Positions 1-6,610 of a stretch of 10,291 nt of DNA are shown one piece after another. This DNA comes from Candidatus Zixiibacteriota bacterium (lineage in GTDB: Bacteria > SM23-81). Made by a program: the position numbers and the translations under genes. Under the pieces are notes generated by a model that was given only the letters and a program-made list of their open reading frames with translations, made no database searches and had not been told where the DNA came from. How positions within the stretch are numbered: position 1 is the stretch's first letter; every line of letters begins with the position of its first letter. The stretch covers positions 1 to 10,291 of the forward strand of contig DAOVRJ010000072.1 of assembly GCA_030628225.1 (NCBI GenBank), given 5' to 3'.

Positions 1-823
1 CATCAATGAAAGCAGTTTTTAAACCTATATCAAGCGAATCCTCAAGCGAGTTTATGACAAAGGCGGGAATAGTATCCATTTCAACTTCGCCGTAAAATAT
101 TTTTATGTAGGGGTAATCCCTATGCTCCCCTTGACGCCAACCACTTATCGCTATGTCGTCGTAACCGTCACCATTTATGTCCCCATCACCAGTAATCTCA
201 GCTCCAAAATAGTGATATGCAGAATCCCCTACCACTGACCAATCTGCGATACTGTCCGGCTCTGCTCCGCCAAAGTACAGGGTAACCCTTCCTTGACTTG
301 AGTGCCAGTTGATATCCGATCGCAAGATGTCATCGTATCCGTCACCATTCACATCACCAGCAGCACATAGCCTTGCTGCATAAGGAAGAATCAAATCGGC
401 CAGAGTGTCAAGCTCAGCCCCCCCCCAGTAGACCATCACTAGCTCAGTAGAACCAATGGCGAAGTCGGCAAAGGAATCACCATTGACATCGCCCAAATTG
501 GAAATGCGACAACCAAATAAATTTTCATTTTCCTTAGAGAAAACCACATCCGGGATCGTGTCCATGGGATTGCCACCAAAGTATATGAATGCCTTTCTAT
601 CCCCTGGTGCGCCGACCAAAATGTCATCAAAGCCATCACTGTTTTGATCCCCCAAACCTGCAACTTGATATCCCAACTTGGAGCCTGCACTATCACCTTC
701 AGCCAAGAAAAGCTGGACGACATCTCGGTCTGATTGGGCACTTGGTGTTTGGTATAAAAGCAGAATCATGAGAAACATCAAGCTAGTGGCAAAATTCATT
801 CTGATCATCTTCACATTTCTCAT
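1..823 (-). CDS. Secreted FG-GAP/integrin-alpha-type beta-propeller protein, C-terminus beyond window
   Basis: The frame is open from an ATG at 823 to the window edge: 274 complete codons, no stop. Residues 1-29 form a signal peptide (basic MRNVKMIR, hydrophobic core to about residue 23, likely cleavage after PSA-29). Four FG-GAP-type repeats follow, each with a calcium-loop pattern DxNxDGxxD: DQNSDGFDD 59-67, DVNGDSFAD 112-120 (third loop Gly is Ser), DVNGDGYDD 157-165 and DINGDGYDD 215-223. After each comes a sister motif of the form YFGGxxxDxIxD. These are propeller blades, so a surface or secreted protein with binding or structural roles is expected; no enzyme motif is visible. The SD-like GAGAGG lies about 11 nt before the ATG. 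The gene is AT-rich: three 60-base lines I counted gave 35-48% G+C, against 55-72% in three lines from other genes here. That hints at transfer or relaxed constraint. A 9-G run sits in frame at codons for YWGG. Function and cargo are unknown. Confidence 0.85.
   Translation of the reverse strand, partial: MRNVKMIRMNFATSLMFLMILLLYQTPSAQSDRDVVQLFLAEGDSAGSKLGYQVAGLGDQNSDGFDDILVGAPGDRKAFIYFGGNPMDTIPDVVFSKENENLFGCRISNLGDVNGDSFADFAIGSTELVMVYWGGAELDTLADLILPYAARLCAAGDVNGDGYDDILRSDINWHSSQGRVTLYFGGAEPDSIADWSVVGDSAYHYFGAEITGDGDINGDGYDDIAISGWRQGEHRDYPYIKIFYGEVEMDTIPAFVINSLEDSLDIGLKTAFID
418..426 (-). repeat. 9-base G homopolymer inside the FG-GAP propeller gene
   Basis: Nine consecutive C on the plus strand read as nine G in the coding strand and encode part of YWGG. 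The equivalent position in the other blades is YFGG, encoded without a long run, so the frame is right as read. A tract of this length is prone to slippage and would switch the gene off if one base were lost or gained. No evidence of actual variation is available here. Confidence 0.9.
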
Positions 824-931
824 ATGATGAATTTCCTCTCTAGCAAAGGAACGATCCCGATTCAGCTCTATCAACCGAATCAAAGCCAATTAAACGGGGC
901 AGGCTTACAAAATTCTTAGCAGTCTGGAATA

Positions 932-962
932 ATTATAGAATCTGCCAGGAATAAGCCCACAA
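932..962 (-). promoter_or_regulatory. Candidate promoter for the FG-GAP propeller gene
   Basis: A perfect TATAAT -10 word occupies 932-937 on the minus strand. The best -35 is a weak TTGTGG at 957-962, with a long 19-bp spacer. It would give a leader of about 100 nt before the ATG at 823. It lies in the 207-bp gap downstream of the PorV-like operon, which fits independent transcription of the propeller gene, but the region is AT-rich and the word could be chance. Confidence 0.3.
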
Positions 963-1030
963 CCTGGTCCCCGTATACCAGTATAGTAGATGCTCGTTGC
1001 GATGTAAAGGGAAATAACAGAGAGATGACC

Positions 1031-1954
1031 CTACAGCTCGATCCCCAGGGATATCCGGTGCGTATCGCCCAGATCGGAGGAGTGGGGCACGAAGGCGTAG
1101 TCGATGCGGAATCTCTTCTGCCTGAGGCCCAAGCCTGTTGAGAAGCCCTTCTCATCATAGCCTGTTTGATAACCGCACCTCAGGGCAACGAGATCATATA
1201 GCCGGAGCTCGCCTCCGGTGTGGACCCGCAGCCTGTTGTCCGCGGGTTTGCTCAGGTCCATGGCCAGGGTTACATCTGTGCTCTGGAAGCTGAGCAGACC
1301 AGGGCGGTAGCTCAGACCCAGCTTGTAGATGGCCGGCAGGCTGAATTTCTCAGAGCGCAGCTTCATCTTGGGCCCCAGGCTGAGAATGCTTCCCCCCGCC
1401 GTCAGGCCATCCACGAAGGTGTCGTACTGGAATCCGGCGTCCACGGCCCATCCCCAGCCATCGTCCAGATAGATCTTCTCATACAAAATCTTCAGGGAGC
1501 CGCCCAGATTCCATCTCGAGCCTATTTTTCTGGCATAAGATAGAGCCAGGGCCAGGTCGTGGGAGCTGAAGGTGCCCAGAGGTTGGTCTGAGGCTTTGAC
1601 CCGTCTCTCGATCTGGGCTACGGTGTTGAGGGTCAAGCTGAGGCCGTAGGCATGTGTGTCCCGGCTCAGGACAGCGCCCAGGTATTCGAAGCGGATGTCC
1701 TGAAACCACTCGGCGTGCATCATGGTCAATTGACTTCCCTGAAGTTGGCAGATACCAGCGGGGTTCCAGTACAGAGCGGTGGCGTCATCGCTGACGGCCA
1801 CAAAAGCCTCGCCCATCCCGGTGGCCCGGGCTCCGATCCCTAGCTTCAAAAAAGCCAGGCCAGCCGTGCCGGCCTCAGAATAGGGCGCGCCCAGGGCCGC
1901 TAGAGGTAACAGGGTGATTATGAGCAGGGTCAGGGCAGTGGTCTTTCTGGCCAT
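1031..1954 (-). CDS. PorV/PorQ-family outer-membrane beta-barrel protein (second copy)
   Basis: 307 residues. A signal peptide covers about residues 1-23 (MARKTT, then a Leu/Ile-rich core, cleavage near ALGA). Residues 29-67 carry the family's N-terminal signature: AGTAGLAFLKLGIGARATGMG, then a DDATALYWNPAG segment. The rest is alternating polar/hydrophobic strands with aromatic girdles, and the chain ends in ISLGIEL, as expected of a FadL-like barrel. In Bacteroidetes, PorV is the outer-membrane partner that accepts C-terminal-domain cargo in type IX secretion; other members have no known role. SD TAGGAG lies 6 nt before the ATG, and its TAG is also the stop codon of the preceding gene, so translation is probably coupled. 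It is third and last in the operon. The family call is firm; the T9SS role is inference. Confidence 0.85.
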   Translation of the reverse strand: MARKTTALTLLIITLLPLAALGAPYSEAGTAGLAFLKLGIGARATGMGEAFVAVSDDATALYWNPAGICQLQGSQLTMMHAEWFQDIRFEYLGAVLSRDTHAYGLSLTLNTVAQIERRVKASDQPLGTFSSHDLALALSYARKIGSRWNLGGSLKILYEKIYLDDGWGWAVDAGFQYDTFVDGLTAGGSILSLGPKMKLRSEKFSLPAIYKLGLSYRPGLLSFQSTDVTLAMDLSKPADNRLRVHTGGELRLYDLVALRCGYQTGYDEKGFSTGLGLRQKRFRIDYAFVPHSSDLGDTHRISLGIEL

Positions 1955-1963
1955 GATTTTCTC

Positions 1964-2920
1964 CTAAAACTGGAAGTGCAGGGTGAAGATGTGAGAGCTT
2001 TCCTCTGTGACCGAGTCGAAGAACAGAGCGTAGTCCAGATGGACGGTGTTGGTCGAGATGGGCTTGATCAGGCTGGCCCCGAAGGTGGGGGTGCTTTCTT
2101 CCAGACCCGCCCGGAGCATGAGCACAGGATGGACGGAGAACTCAGCTCCCAGGTGTGTTTTCAAACCTTGCTTGTGGTTCTTTTCCAGATCGGCGGCCAC
2201 GGTAAGCCGCTCCTGGAGAAGCAGGTAGGAGGCTCCGAATCTGGTGTTGACCGGAAACTCGTCGTAGGTGGTGGTCCCCTTATCCCATACCTTTTCAGTG
2301 TCCCAGGTGTATTTGGCGTTCAGATCCTGCACTAAAAGGCCCAGGTTCAAATTGGAAATGGGGGAAGAGAACAGGCCCACATCGAAGCCGAAACCGGTGG
2401 CCGATGTGTCCACCAGCTTGTAATACAGGTACTTCATACTCAGGCCCGCGCTGAGGAAGGGGGCCATTTTAACACTGAAGGCCAGGCAGAAAGCGTTCTC
2501 CGAGCTGGTCAGCTCGCCCGTGGGCTGGCCGTTGTGATCCCGGCCCACAATGTCGCCTACCCCGGCGTGCATCCAGGCCAGGCCCAACCCTGCCGTTGGC
2601 TCCACGGGTATCACTGCACCCGTGTAAGCCAGCCGTCTGTCCCAGGGCAGTTGGCTGTAAGAAAAGGTAACTTCCCGGATCCGGTGATGGGAGATCGCTG
2701 CTGGATTCCACCCAATGGCCGAGGCCCCATGGGCCAGGGAAACATAAGCCCCGCCCATTCCCAGAGCCCGGGCGTCGGTCCCCATGCGCAGGGCGGCGCC
2801 GGCCCAGCCGGCATCTCCCTCATCGGCCCAGAGACCGGCCACCCCCAGGAAAATGGCCAGCATAAGACCGAAGAGAGCCAGAGCTCCTGATTTTATTAGC
2901 CCCTGCGAAGTTCGCACCAT
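1964..2920 (-). CDS. PorV/PorQ-family outer-membrane beta-barrel protein (first copy)
   Basis: 318 residues. The signal peptide spans residues 1-32 (MVRTSQGLIKSG, hydrophobic core, cleavage after LWA-32). The PorV/PorQ signature is at 38-75: GWAGAALRMGTDARALGMGG, then ASAIGWNPAAIS. Strand-like alternation runs to the end, and the last residue is Phe (TLHFQF), a typical outer-membrane barrel terminus recognised by the BAM machinery. It is a paralogue of the next gene and shares the RALGMG and WNPA motifs, but the two have diverged enough to suggest separate roles. SD GGGAAGG sits about 5 nt before the ATG. It starts 18 bp after the propeller gene and ends 9 bp before the second barrel gene. 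The substrate is unknown; a general lipid or hydrophobic-compound porin remains possible. Confidence 0.85.
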   Translation of the reverse strand: MVRTSQGLIKSGALALFGLMLAIFLGVAGLWADEGDAGWAGAALRMGTDARALGMGGAYVSLAHGASAIGWNPAAISHHRIREVTFSYSQLPWDRRLAYTGAVIPVEPTAGLGLAWMHAGVGDIVGRDHNGQPTGELTSSENAFCLAFSVKMAPFLSAGLSMKYLYYKLVDTSATGFGFDVGLFSSPISNLNLGLLVQDLNAKYTWDTEKVWDKGTTTYDEFPVNTRFGASYLLLQERLTVAADLEKNHKQGLKTHLGAEFSVHPVLMLRAGLEESTPTFGASLIKPISTNTVHLDYALFFDSVTEESSHIFTLHFQF

Positions 2921-2938
2921 TTTTCCTTCCCTTATGAT

Positions 2939-4369
2939 TCAGTCCAAAACGACGATTTTGCTGGAGCCCATCACGTTACCGTCCGATTCGATTTTATAGA
3001 AGTAAACCCCGTTGGCCACCACCGTGCCATTCTCATTTTTGCCGTCCCAGAACTCCCAGATCTCCTCGCCGCCGGACTGATGCTTTGGGCCAATGATCCT
3101 GACCAGATCCAGGGCGAAGTCATAGATCTTGATTGTCACCTGGGCGTCTGCTGGCAGACTGTAGCGGATCTTGGCCCCCAGTTCCTCCCGGCTGGGAGAG
3201 AAGGGATTGGGGTAGGCGTAGGTCAGGTTCTGGCCCAGAGTGGGTGGGGAGAAACGGAAGAAATCCCACGTCTGGCCGCCGTTGGAGGTGTAGGCCAGGC
3301 CGTCCAGGGTGCCCGCCCAGACGATGTCATCCAATACGGCCACCGAGTAAACCTCGCTGCTGGGCAGGCCCTGGCTGGCAGTGTACTGCATCCAGGTTTG
3401 TCCCAGATTTGAGGTTTTCAACAGTCCGATGCTGGTGGCCACCCAGACGGTGGTATCCTCAAAGGCGAAGTTCCAGGCTCCCTCGCCGATAGAACCTCCC
3501 AGGAGAACCTGCCAGGTCTTCCCGGTGTCAGCGCTCATGCTGATGGCGGTGAACTGGCCGGACCCGGTGGGCTTGGTGCCGGCCCAGATATTGAACTGAT
3601 CTCCCAGGTACTGCGCGGCCAGAGAGACCACGAAATCTCCGGAGATGCTGGAATTAGAGTGGTTACTGACCACCCAGGAGGAGCCGGCGTCGGCGCACTG
3701 GTAGATGCCGCCGGCCGTTCCCACCCACACCCAGTTATCCCAGGCGATGACCGAGAAAGCGACATGTCCGCGGGGATCGCTGGGATCTATGGGGCCGGAC
3801 TGCAGAACGGCCTTCTGCCAGGTTTCTCCAGCGTCTGTGGATCTCCATAACCCGGTGTACGGCGCGCTCAGGCAGCCGCCGCCCCAACTGGCCACCCATA
3901 TGGTATCCCCGTTGATGGCCATGTCGTAGGTGACGTTCTGCATGGGCGTATCGCCGGTTGGCGGATCGCAGGTCCACTCCTCGTAGGGAAACGATGCATG
4001 GCTGAATCCCATGCCGTAGAGCAGCTCATCCTGGCCGATGACGGTGTCTCCCACCGAAGCGGCCCAGGCCTCTTCTGACCCCACGGCGATGGCGCTGATG
4101 CTGTTGCCGCACAGGCCATGGACCCGGGTGTAGGTGATCCAGTTCTCCAGATTAGTGGGCTCGCCGGCGGACCGGGTGATTCCCCCGCCGGTTCCGGCCC
4201 ACAGATGCTGTCCGTCGGAGATCAGGACGCTGATGACGTTGTCCGTGAAGCCCTTGATGGGCTCCTCTCCCGTAAGACGAAAGGCCGTGGGCACGGCCAG
4301 GGATTCCCCCGAAAACAAGAAAAGGGCGATCACAGCCGGGACCAGAGCGCCCTTAAATCTTCCAGCCAT
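2939..4369 (-). CDS. Secreted BNR/YCF48-like propeller protein with FlgD-Ig-like C-terminal tail
   Basis: 476 residues from the ATG at 4369. The frame is open to an ATG at 4423, but that codon overlaps the promoter -10 element. The 4369 start has an AGAAAGG SD 8 nt upstream and begins directly with a signal peptide (MAGRFKGALVP, core to about 20, cleavage near ESLA-25). The body holds repeated propeller units of the form (V/I)WxGTxxG...S.D.GxTW, at about 56-60, 157-184, 214-232, 261-286, 308-326 and 350-368, as in BNR/sialidase-like or YCF48-like repeats. The sialidase catalytic set is not apparent, so an enzyme call is not justified. Residues 384-476 are a FlgD-Ig-like domain: YAYPNPFSP, KIRYSLP, VTIKIYDFALDLVR, WDGKNENGTVVANGVYFYKI and a terminal KIVVLD. 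Such tails resemble type IX sorting domains. It is first in an operon with two PorV-like barrels. Confidence 0.85.
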   Translation of the reverse strand: MAGRFKGALVPAVIALFLFSGESLAVPTAFRLTGEEPIKGFTDNVISVLISDGQHLWAGTGGGITRSAGEPTNLENWITYTRVHGLCGNSISAIAVGSEEAWAASVGDTVIGQDELLYGMGFSHASFPYEEWTCDPPTGDTPMQNVTYDMAINGDTIWVASWGGGCLSAPYTGLWRSTDAGETWQKAVLQSGPIDPSDPRGHVAFSVIAWDNWVWVGTAGGIYQCADAGSSWVVSNHSNSSISGDFVVSLAAQYLGDQFNIWAGTKPTGSGQFTAISMSADTGKTWQVLLGGSIGEGAWNFAFEDTTVWVATSIGLLKTSNLGQTWMQYTASQGLPSSEVYSVAVLDDIVWAGTLDGLAYTSNGGQTWDFFRFSPPTLGQNLTYAYPNPFSPSREELGAKIRYSLPADAQVTIKIYDFALDLVRIIGPKHQSGGEEIWEFWDGKNENGTVVANGVYFYKIESDGNVMGSSKIVVLD

Positions 4370-4411
4370 AAAAAATGCCTTTCTCAAAATTGCGTGAAGG
4401 ACTTGAGAGGG

Positions 4412-4440
4412 CAATAGGAACATAAAATACCCAATAGGAA
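4412..4440 (-). repeat. Direct repeat around the operon -10 box, possible operator
   Basis: The 9-bp word CAATAGGAA occurs at 4412-4420 and again at 4432-4440, exactly 20 bp apart, or about two helical turns. One copy lies in the promoter spacer and the other at the expected transcription start, so the pair brackets the -10 box. This is the geometry of a repressor site with two same-face half-sites. No regulator gene is nearby. Confidence 0.45.
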
Positions 4441-4452
4441 ATCCGTTGTCAA
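4424..4452 (-). promoter_or_regulatory. Sigma70-type promoter of the propeller/PorV-like operon
   Basis: On the minus strand, TTGACA (4447-4452) and TATTTT (4424-4429) are separated by exactly 17 bp. Transcription should begin near 4417, giving a leader of about 48 nt to the ATG at 4369. That rules out the in-frame ATG at 4423. The flanks CTTGACAACG and GGGTATT recur in the promoter at 6611-6639. Confidence 0.7.
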
Positions 4453-4508
4453 GGCAGATTTTTTCAGAAGTGGAGTTGAGAGCGGACCCCCCGGGTCAAA
4501 GAAAAATG

Positions 4509-4537
4509 TTGACTAAGGCCTTTTTTCTGCCTATTCT
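4509..4537 (+). promoter_or_regulatory. Candidate promoter for the methyltransferase
   Basis: TTGACT (4509-4514), a 17-bp spacer, then TATTCT (4532-4537) on the plus strand. It is divergent from the operon promoter, which is 56 bp away. The leader to the ATG at 4846 would be about 300 nt and would include the whole heptamer mosaic. The match is good but less complete than the two minus-strand promoters. Confidence 0.45.
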
Positions 4538-4603
4538 TCTTGGGGCTGGATGTGTTTTTGGATGTATTAAAAGTGGCATCTGGCGGCCTCGCTCTTTTCC
4601 AGC

Positions 4604-4683
4604 GGCAGTAGGCAGTAGGGGTTGATGGCAAAATGAAAAATGAAAAATGAAAAGTGCAAAGGGCAAAGGGCAAAGTGTAAATG
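4604..4683 (+). repeat. Heptamer tandem array, GNAAADK family, with GGCAGTA lead-in
   Basis: Two perfect GGCAGTA units (4604-4617) and a variant GGGGTTG are followed after 3 bp by eight consecutive 7-bp units in unbroken phase from 4628 to 4683. The units vary around GNAAADK: GCAAAAT and GAAAAAT at the left, GCAAAGG and GCAAAGT at the right. Bases 4637-4660 match 10226-10249 exactly on the opposite strand (24 bp). Phase is preserved although the sequence drifts along the array. Confidence 0.85.
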
Positions 4684-4696
4684 GCAGTCAAACTCT

Positions 4697-4811
4697 GCTT
4701 TTATGAATCTTGAGTCTCGAATCTCGGCATTCAGCTTTTACTAGTCTCTAGTCTCCAGTCTCTGGTCTTGCTTTTACCAGCATCCAACATCCAGGATCCA
4801 GAATCTCAATA
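4697..4811 (+). repeat. Three-module heptamer mosaic with GCTTTTA spacers
   Basis: The word GCTTTTA occurs at 4697-4703, 4734-4740 and 4770-4776, that is at 37- and 36-bp intervals. After each copy comes a run of 7-bp units specific to that module. Module one has TGAATCT, TGAGTCT, CGAATCT and CGGCATT. Module two has CTAGTCT twice, CCAGTCT and CTGGTCT. Module three has CCAGCAT, CCAACAT, CCAGGAT and CCAGAAT, and then decays. The spacing superficially resembles CRISPR, but the shared part is only 7 bp and the 'spacers' are themselves tandem repeats. Confidence 0.85.
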
Positions 4812-4845
4812 CATCAGCTCCTAACATCCCCGAAGGCACCAATTC

Positions 4846-5949
4846 ATGCGCTACATTGGCAACAAGACGAAGCTTTTAGGATTCATCGACGAAGCCATGG
4901 AGACACTGGGCGTCCGCTCCGGGATCTTCTGCGATATCTTCGCCGGCACGGCCAGCGTGGCCCGGCACATGAAGAGCCGGGGATTCAAGGTTATCTGCGG
5001 CGATATTATGCGCTATTCCTTCGTCCTGCAGTGGGCCTACGTTGTGGTCAACACATATCCCCGCTTCGCCAGGCTGCCCCGGGAGGTGGGCATCAATGGC
5101 TCTTGGGCTGAGGGCCACACCCCAGGACCGCTGCAAAAAGTGGTCCAGTTCCTGAATCAGCAGACGGATGGAGAGGGGGGATTTATCTACCGAAGCTACT
5201 GTCCCGGAGGCACCGATGGCCGCCGACTCTATTTCACCGACGAGAACGGCAAAAGGATCGACGCCATTCGCCAAACTCTGGACGATTGGCGGTGCCAGGA
5301 GCGACTCACCGATGATGAGTACTATCTGCTTTTAGCCGCCCTGCTGGAGTCGACCGACGCCGTGGCCAACATCTCCGGGGTCTACTGCGCTTTCCTCAAG
5401 GAGATTCAGCCCAACGCAGACCGCCGGCTGTGCCTTCGTTCGCCGGCCCTGACCACCGGAAATCCCCAGCGGCACCAGGCTTATCAACGGGATGCCAATG
5501 AGCTCATCGCCAGGATCCACTGCGATATCCTCTACTTGGACCCGCCCTATAATCTACGCCAATATGCTGGAAACTATCATCTTCTGGAGTCCATCGCCGA
5601 GGGTTGGTCCTGTGGCGAGCCGGAAATATACGGAAAGACAGGATTGCGTCCTTACAAGCATCAGCGCTCCCGCTACTGCTCACGCAGAGGAGGCCAAGAG
5701 GCCCTGGCGGACCTGGTGGAGAAGGCCAGGGAGAAAGCCGGCTGTACCCATCTGCTGCTGAGCTATAATGACGAGGGAACCATTCCGGCACAGAGCATCG
5801 AGGAGATTCTCCGTGCGCAGGGGAGATCGGGGACTTACCGGAAGTTTCAGAGGGCTTACAAGCGTTTTCGCAGCGACTCCGATGGTCCCAACCGCCGGTA
5901 CCGGGGAGATCAGGTCACCGAGTGTCTGTACTATGTCCGGATCAGGTGA
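4846..5949 (+). CDS. Orphan D12-class (alpha) adenine-N6 DNA methyltransferase
   Basis: 367 residues. It would transfer a methyl group from S-adenosylmethionine to adenine N6 in a short DNA target. Motif X is at the N-terminus (RYIGNKTKLLGFI, 2-14) and the AdoMet-binding motif I is DIFAGTASVA (30-39). Motif IV is DPPY at 232-235, followed by NLRQYAGNYHLLE, the form common in D12 enzymes. A late strand is seen at LLLSYNDEG (303-311). The region between motifs I and IV (about 60-220) is probably the target-recognition part. The order X-I-recognition-IV is that of the D12/alpha class, and the length is in range. SD GAAGG lies 9 nt before the ATG. No restriction endonuclease is recognisable beside it, so it may be an orphan regulatory or defensive methylase. 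Its target cannot be read from the sequence. The gene converges on the unknown gene at 5987-6565 with 37 bp between them and no clear terminator hairpin. Confidence 0.88.
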   Translation: MRYIGNKTKLLGFIDEAMETLGVRSGIFCDIFAGTASVARHMKSRGFKVICGDIMRYSFVLQWAYVVVNTYPRFARLPREVGINGSWAEGHTPGPLQKVVQFLNQQTDGEGGFIYRSYCPGGTDGRRLYFTDENGKRIDAIRQTLDDWRCQERLTDDEYYLLLAALLESTDAVANISGVYCAFLKEIQPNADRRLCLRSPALTTGNPQRHQAYQRDANELIARIHCDILYLDPPYNLRQYAGNYHLLESIAEGWSCGEPEIYGKTGLRPYKHQRSRYCSRRGGQEALADLVEKAREKAGCTHLLLSYNDEGTIPAQSIEEILRAQGRSGTYRKFQRAYKRFRSDSDGPNRRYRGDQVTECLYYVRIR

Positions 5950-5986
5950 AGATGGGGAATTAAGGCTGGTGCGAGCGATCTTATCC

Positions 5987-6565
5987 TCAGGACAGATTTT
6001 CACACAGCCGGGCCAGCCGGGCCAGTTGTTGCAGGGTGGTCGCCAGATTTCTGGCCACGAAGATTTGATGAGAGGTGATTGGACGGCGCAGGTAAAGGTT
6101 CCGCTCCGTGAGTTGGAGCGAGTGGAAGGAACTCAGTTGAAGCAGTAGATTCTTGATTTTCCTGTGAGAGAGCAGACGCCGCGAGCGGGGTCGCTCGGCA
6201 GAGGTGATGGCATACATATCATCTATGATTTTATTCCCTGTGCGGATGTGCCGCCACCAGATCAGCCTGTTCAGCCAGCCGAGCCGGTTTTTCGGCCCTA
6301 TCTTCATCTCCAGGGAGCATGAACAGCGCATGCGGATGAGCAGGTATTTGTCGGTGCTCAGGGGATCGGATCCGGCCTTGGTGGTCTGCTGAGCGATCTC
6401 GACTCCCACCGGGCGCCTCTGGAAGGTGCCGGTGAGCCGAGGATACGGTGAGGTGGTCTGGGATCCCGGACCACTCGCCGGATGGAGTTCTCCCTCCAGC
6501 AGCGCGGTCAGGATCTTAATTTGATCCGCATACTCTTTCTGATAGGGTATGAAGGGAATGGGCAT
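5987..6565 (-). CDS. Conserved-looking hypothetical protein, 192 residues
   Basis: I do not recognise this as a named family. The predicted protein is soluble and basic, with no signal peptide or membrane span. Residues 50-90 look beta-rich (RRPVGVEIAQ, DKYLLIRMRCSCSLEM). Residues 107-120 (HIRTGNKIIDDMYAI) resemble the TGDxxFDxxF-type segment of various uncharacterised proteins. The rest (125-190) is helical and rich in Leu and Arg. A strong promoter 46-74 bp upstream in the right orientation is the best sign that the gene is real; the ATG itself lacks a good SD. Convergence with the methyltransferase, and separation from the operons, give no functional hint. It is not an evident restriction enzyme: no PD-(D/E)xK, HNH or GIY-YIG motif is visible. 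Confidence 0.65.
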   Translation of the reverse strand: MPIPFIPYQKEYADQIKILTALLEGELHPASGPGSQTTSPYPRLTGTFQRRPVGVEIAQQTTKAGSDPLSTDKYLLIRMRCSCSLEMKIGPKNRLGWLNRLIWWRHIRTGNKIIDDMYAITSAERPRSRRLLSHRKIKNLLLQLSSFHSLQLTERNLYLRRPITSHQIFVARNLATTLQQLARLARLCENLS

Positions 6566-6610
6566 GATTTTGGGCCGGGAAGGAGTTTGTTGAATATCGG
6601 GAAACAGTAA

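Larger units (their letters stand above)
4370..4845. other. Non-coding divergent region between the PorV operon and the methyltransferase
   Basis: This 476-bp gap has no credible gene. Its left third holds the minus-strand operon promoter, a flanking direct repeat and the plus-strand promoter candidate. From 4604 to 4811 it is almost wholly heptamer repeat. A 75-codon minus-strand frame at 4464-4691 runs through the repeats and has no SD or recognisable product. A small inverted repeat GACCC/GGGTC occupies 4485-4497. Confidence 0.7.

Noticed and set aside
2939-4369. Sialidase activity for the BNR-like propeller protein
   Set aside because: The repeats fit a propeller scaffold, but I could not identify the arginine triad and tyrosine of sialidases, so an enzymatic call is unsupported.
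4370-4423. An 18-residue N-terminal extension of the propeller protein from the ATG at 4423
   Set aside because: That ATG lies upstream of the predicted transcription start and beside the -10 box, has no SD, and would place MFLLPSQVLHAILRKAFF before an otherwise normal signal peptide.
4464-4691. A 75-codon minus-strand frame
   Set aside because: It is read largely through heptamer repeats and the divergent promoter region, without an SD or any recognisable sequence.
4697-4811. A short CRISPR array
   Set aside because: The repeated word is only 7 bp, the intervening 29-30 bp are themselves tandem heptamers, and no cas genes are present.
5950-5986. A bidirectional terminator between the convergent genes
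   Set aside because: The 37-bp gap has no inverted repeat with a T-tract on either strand that I could find.
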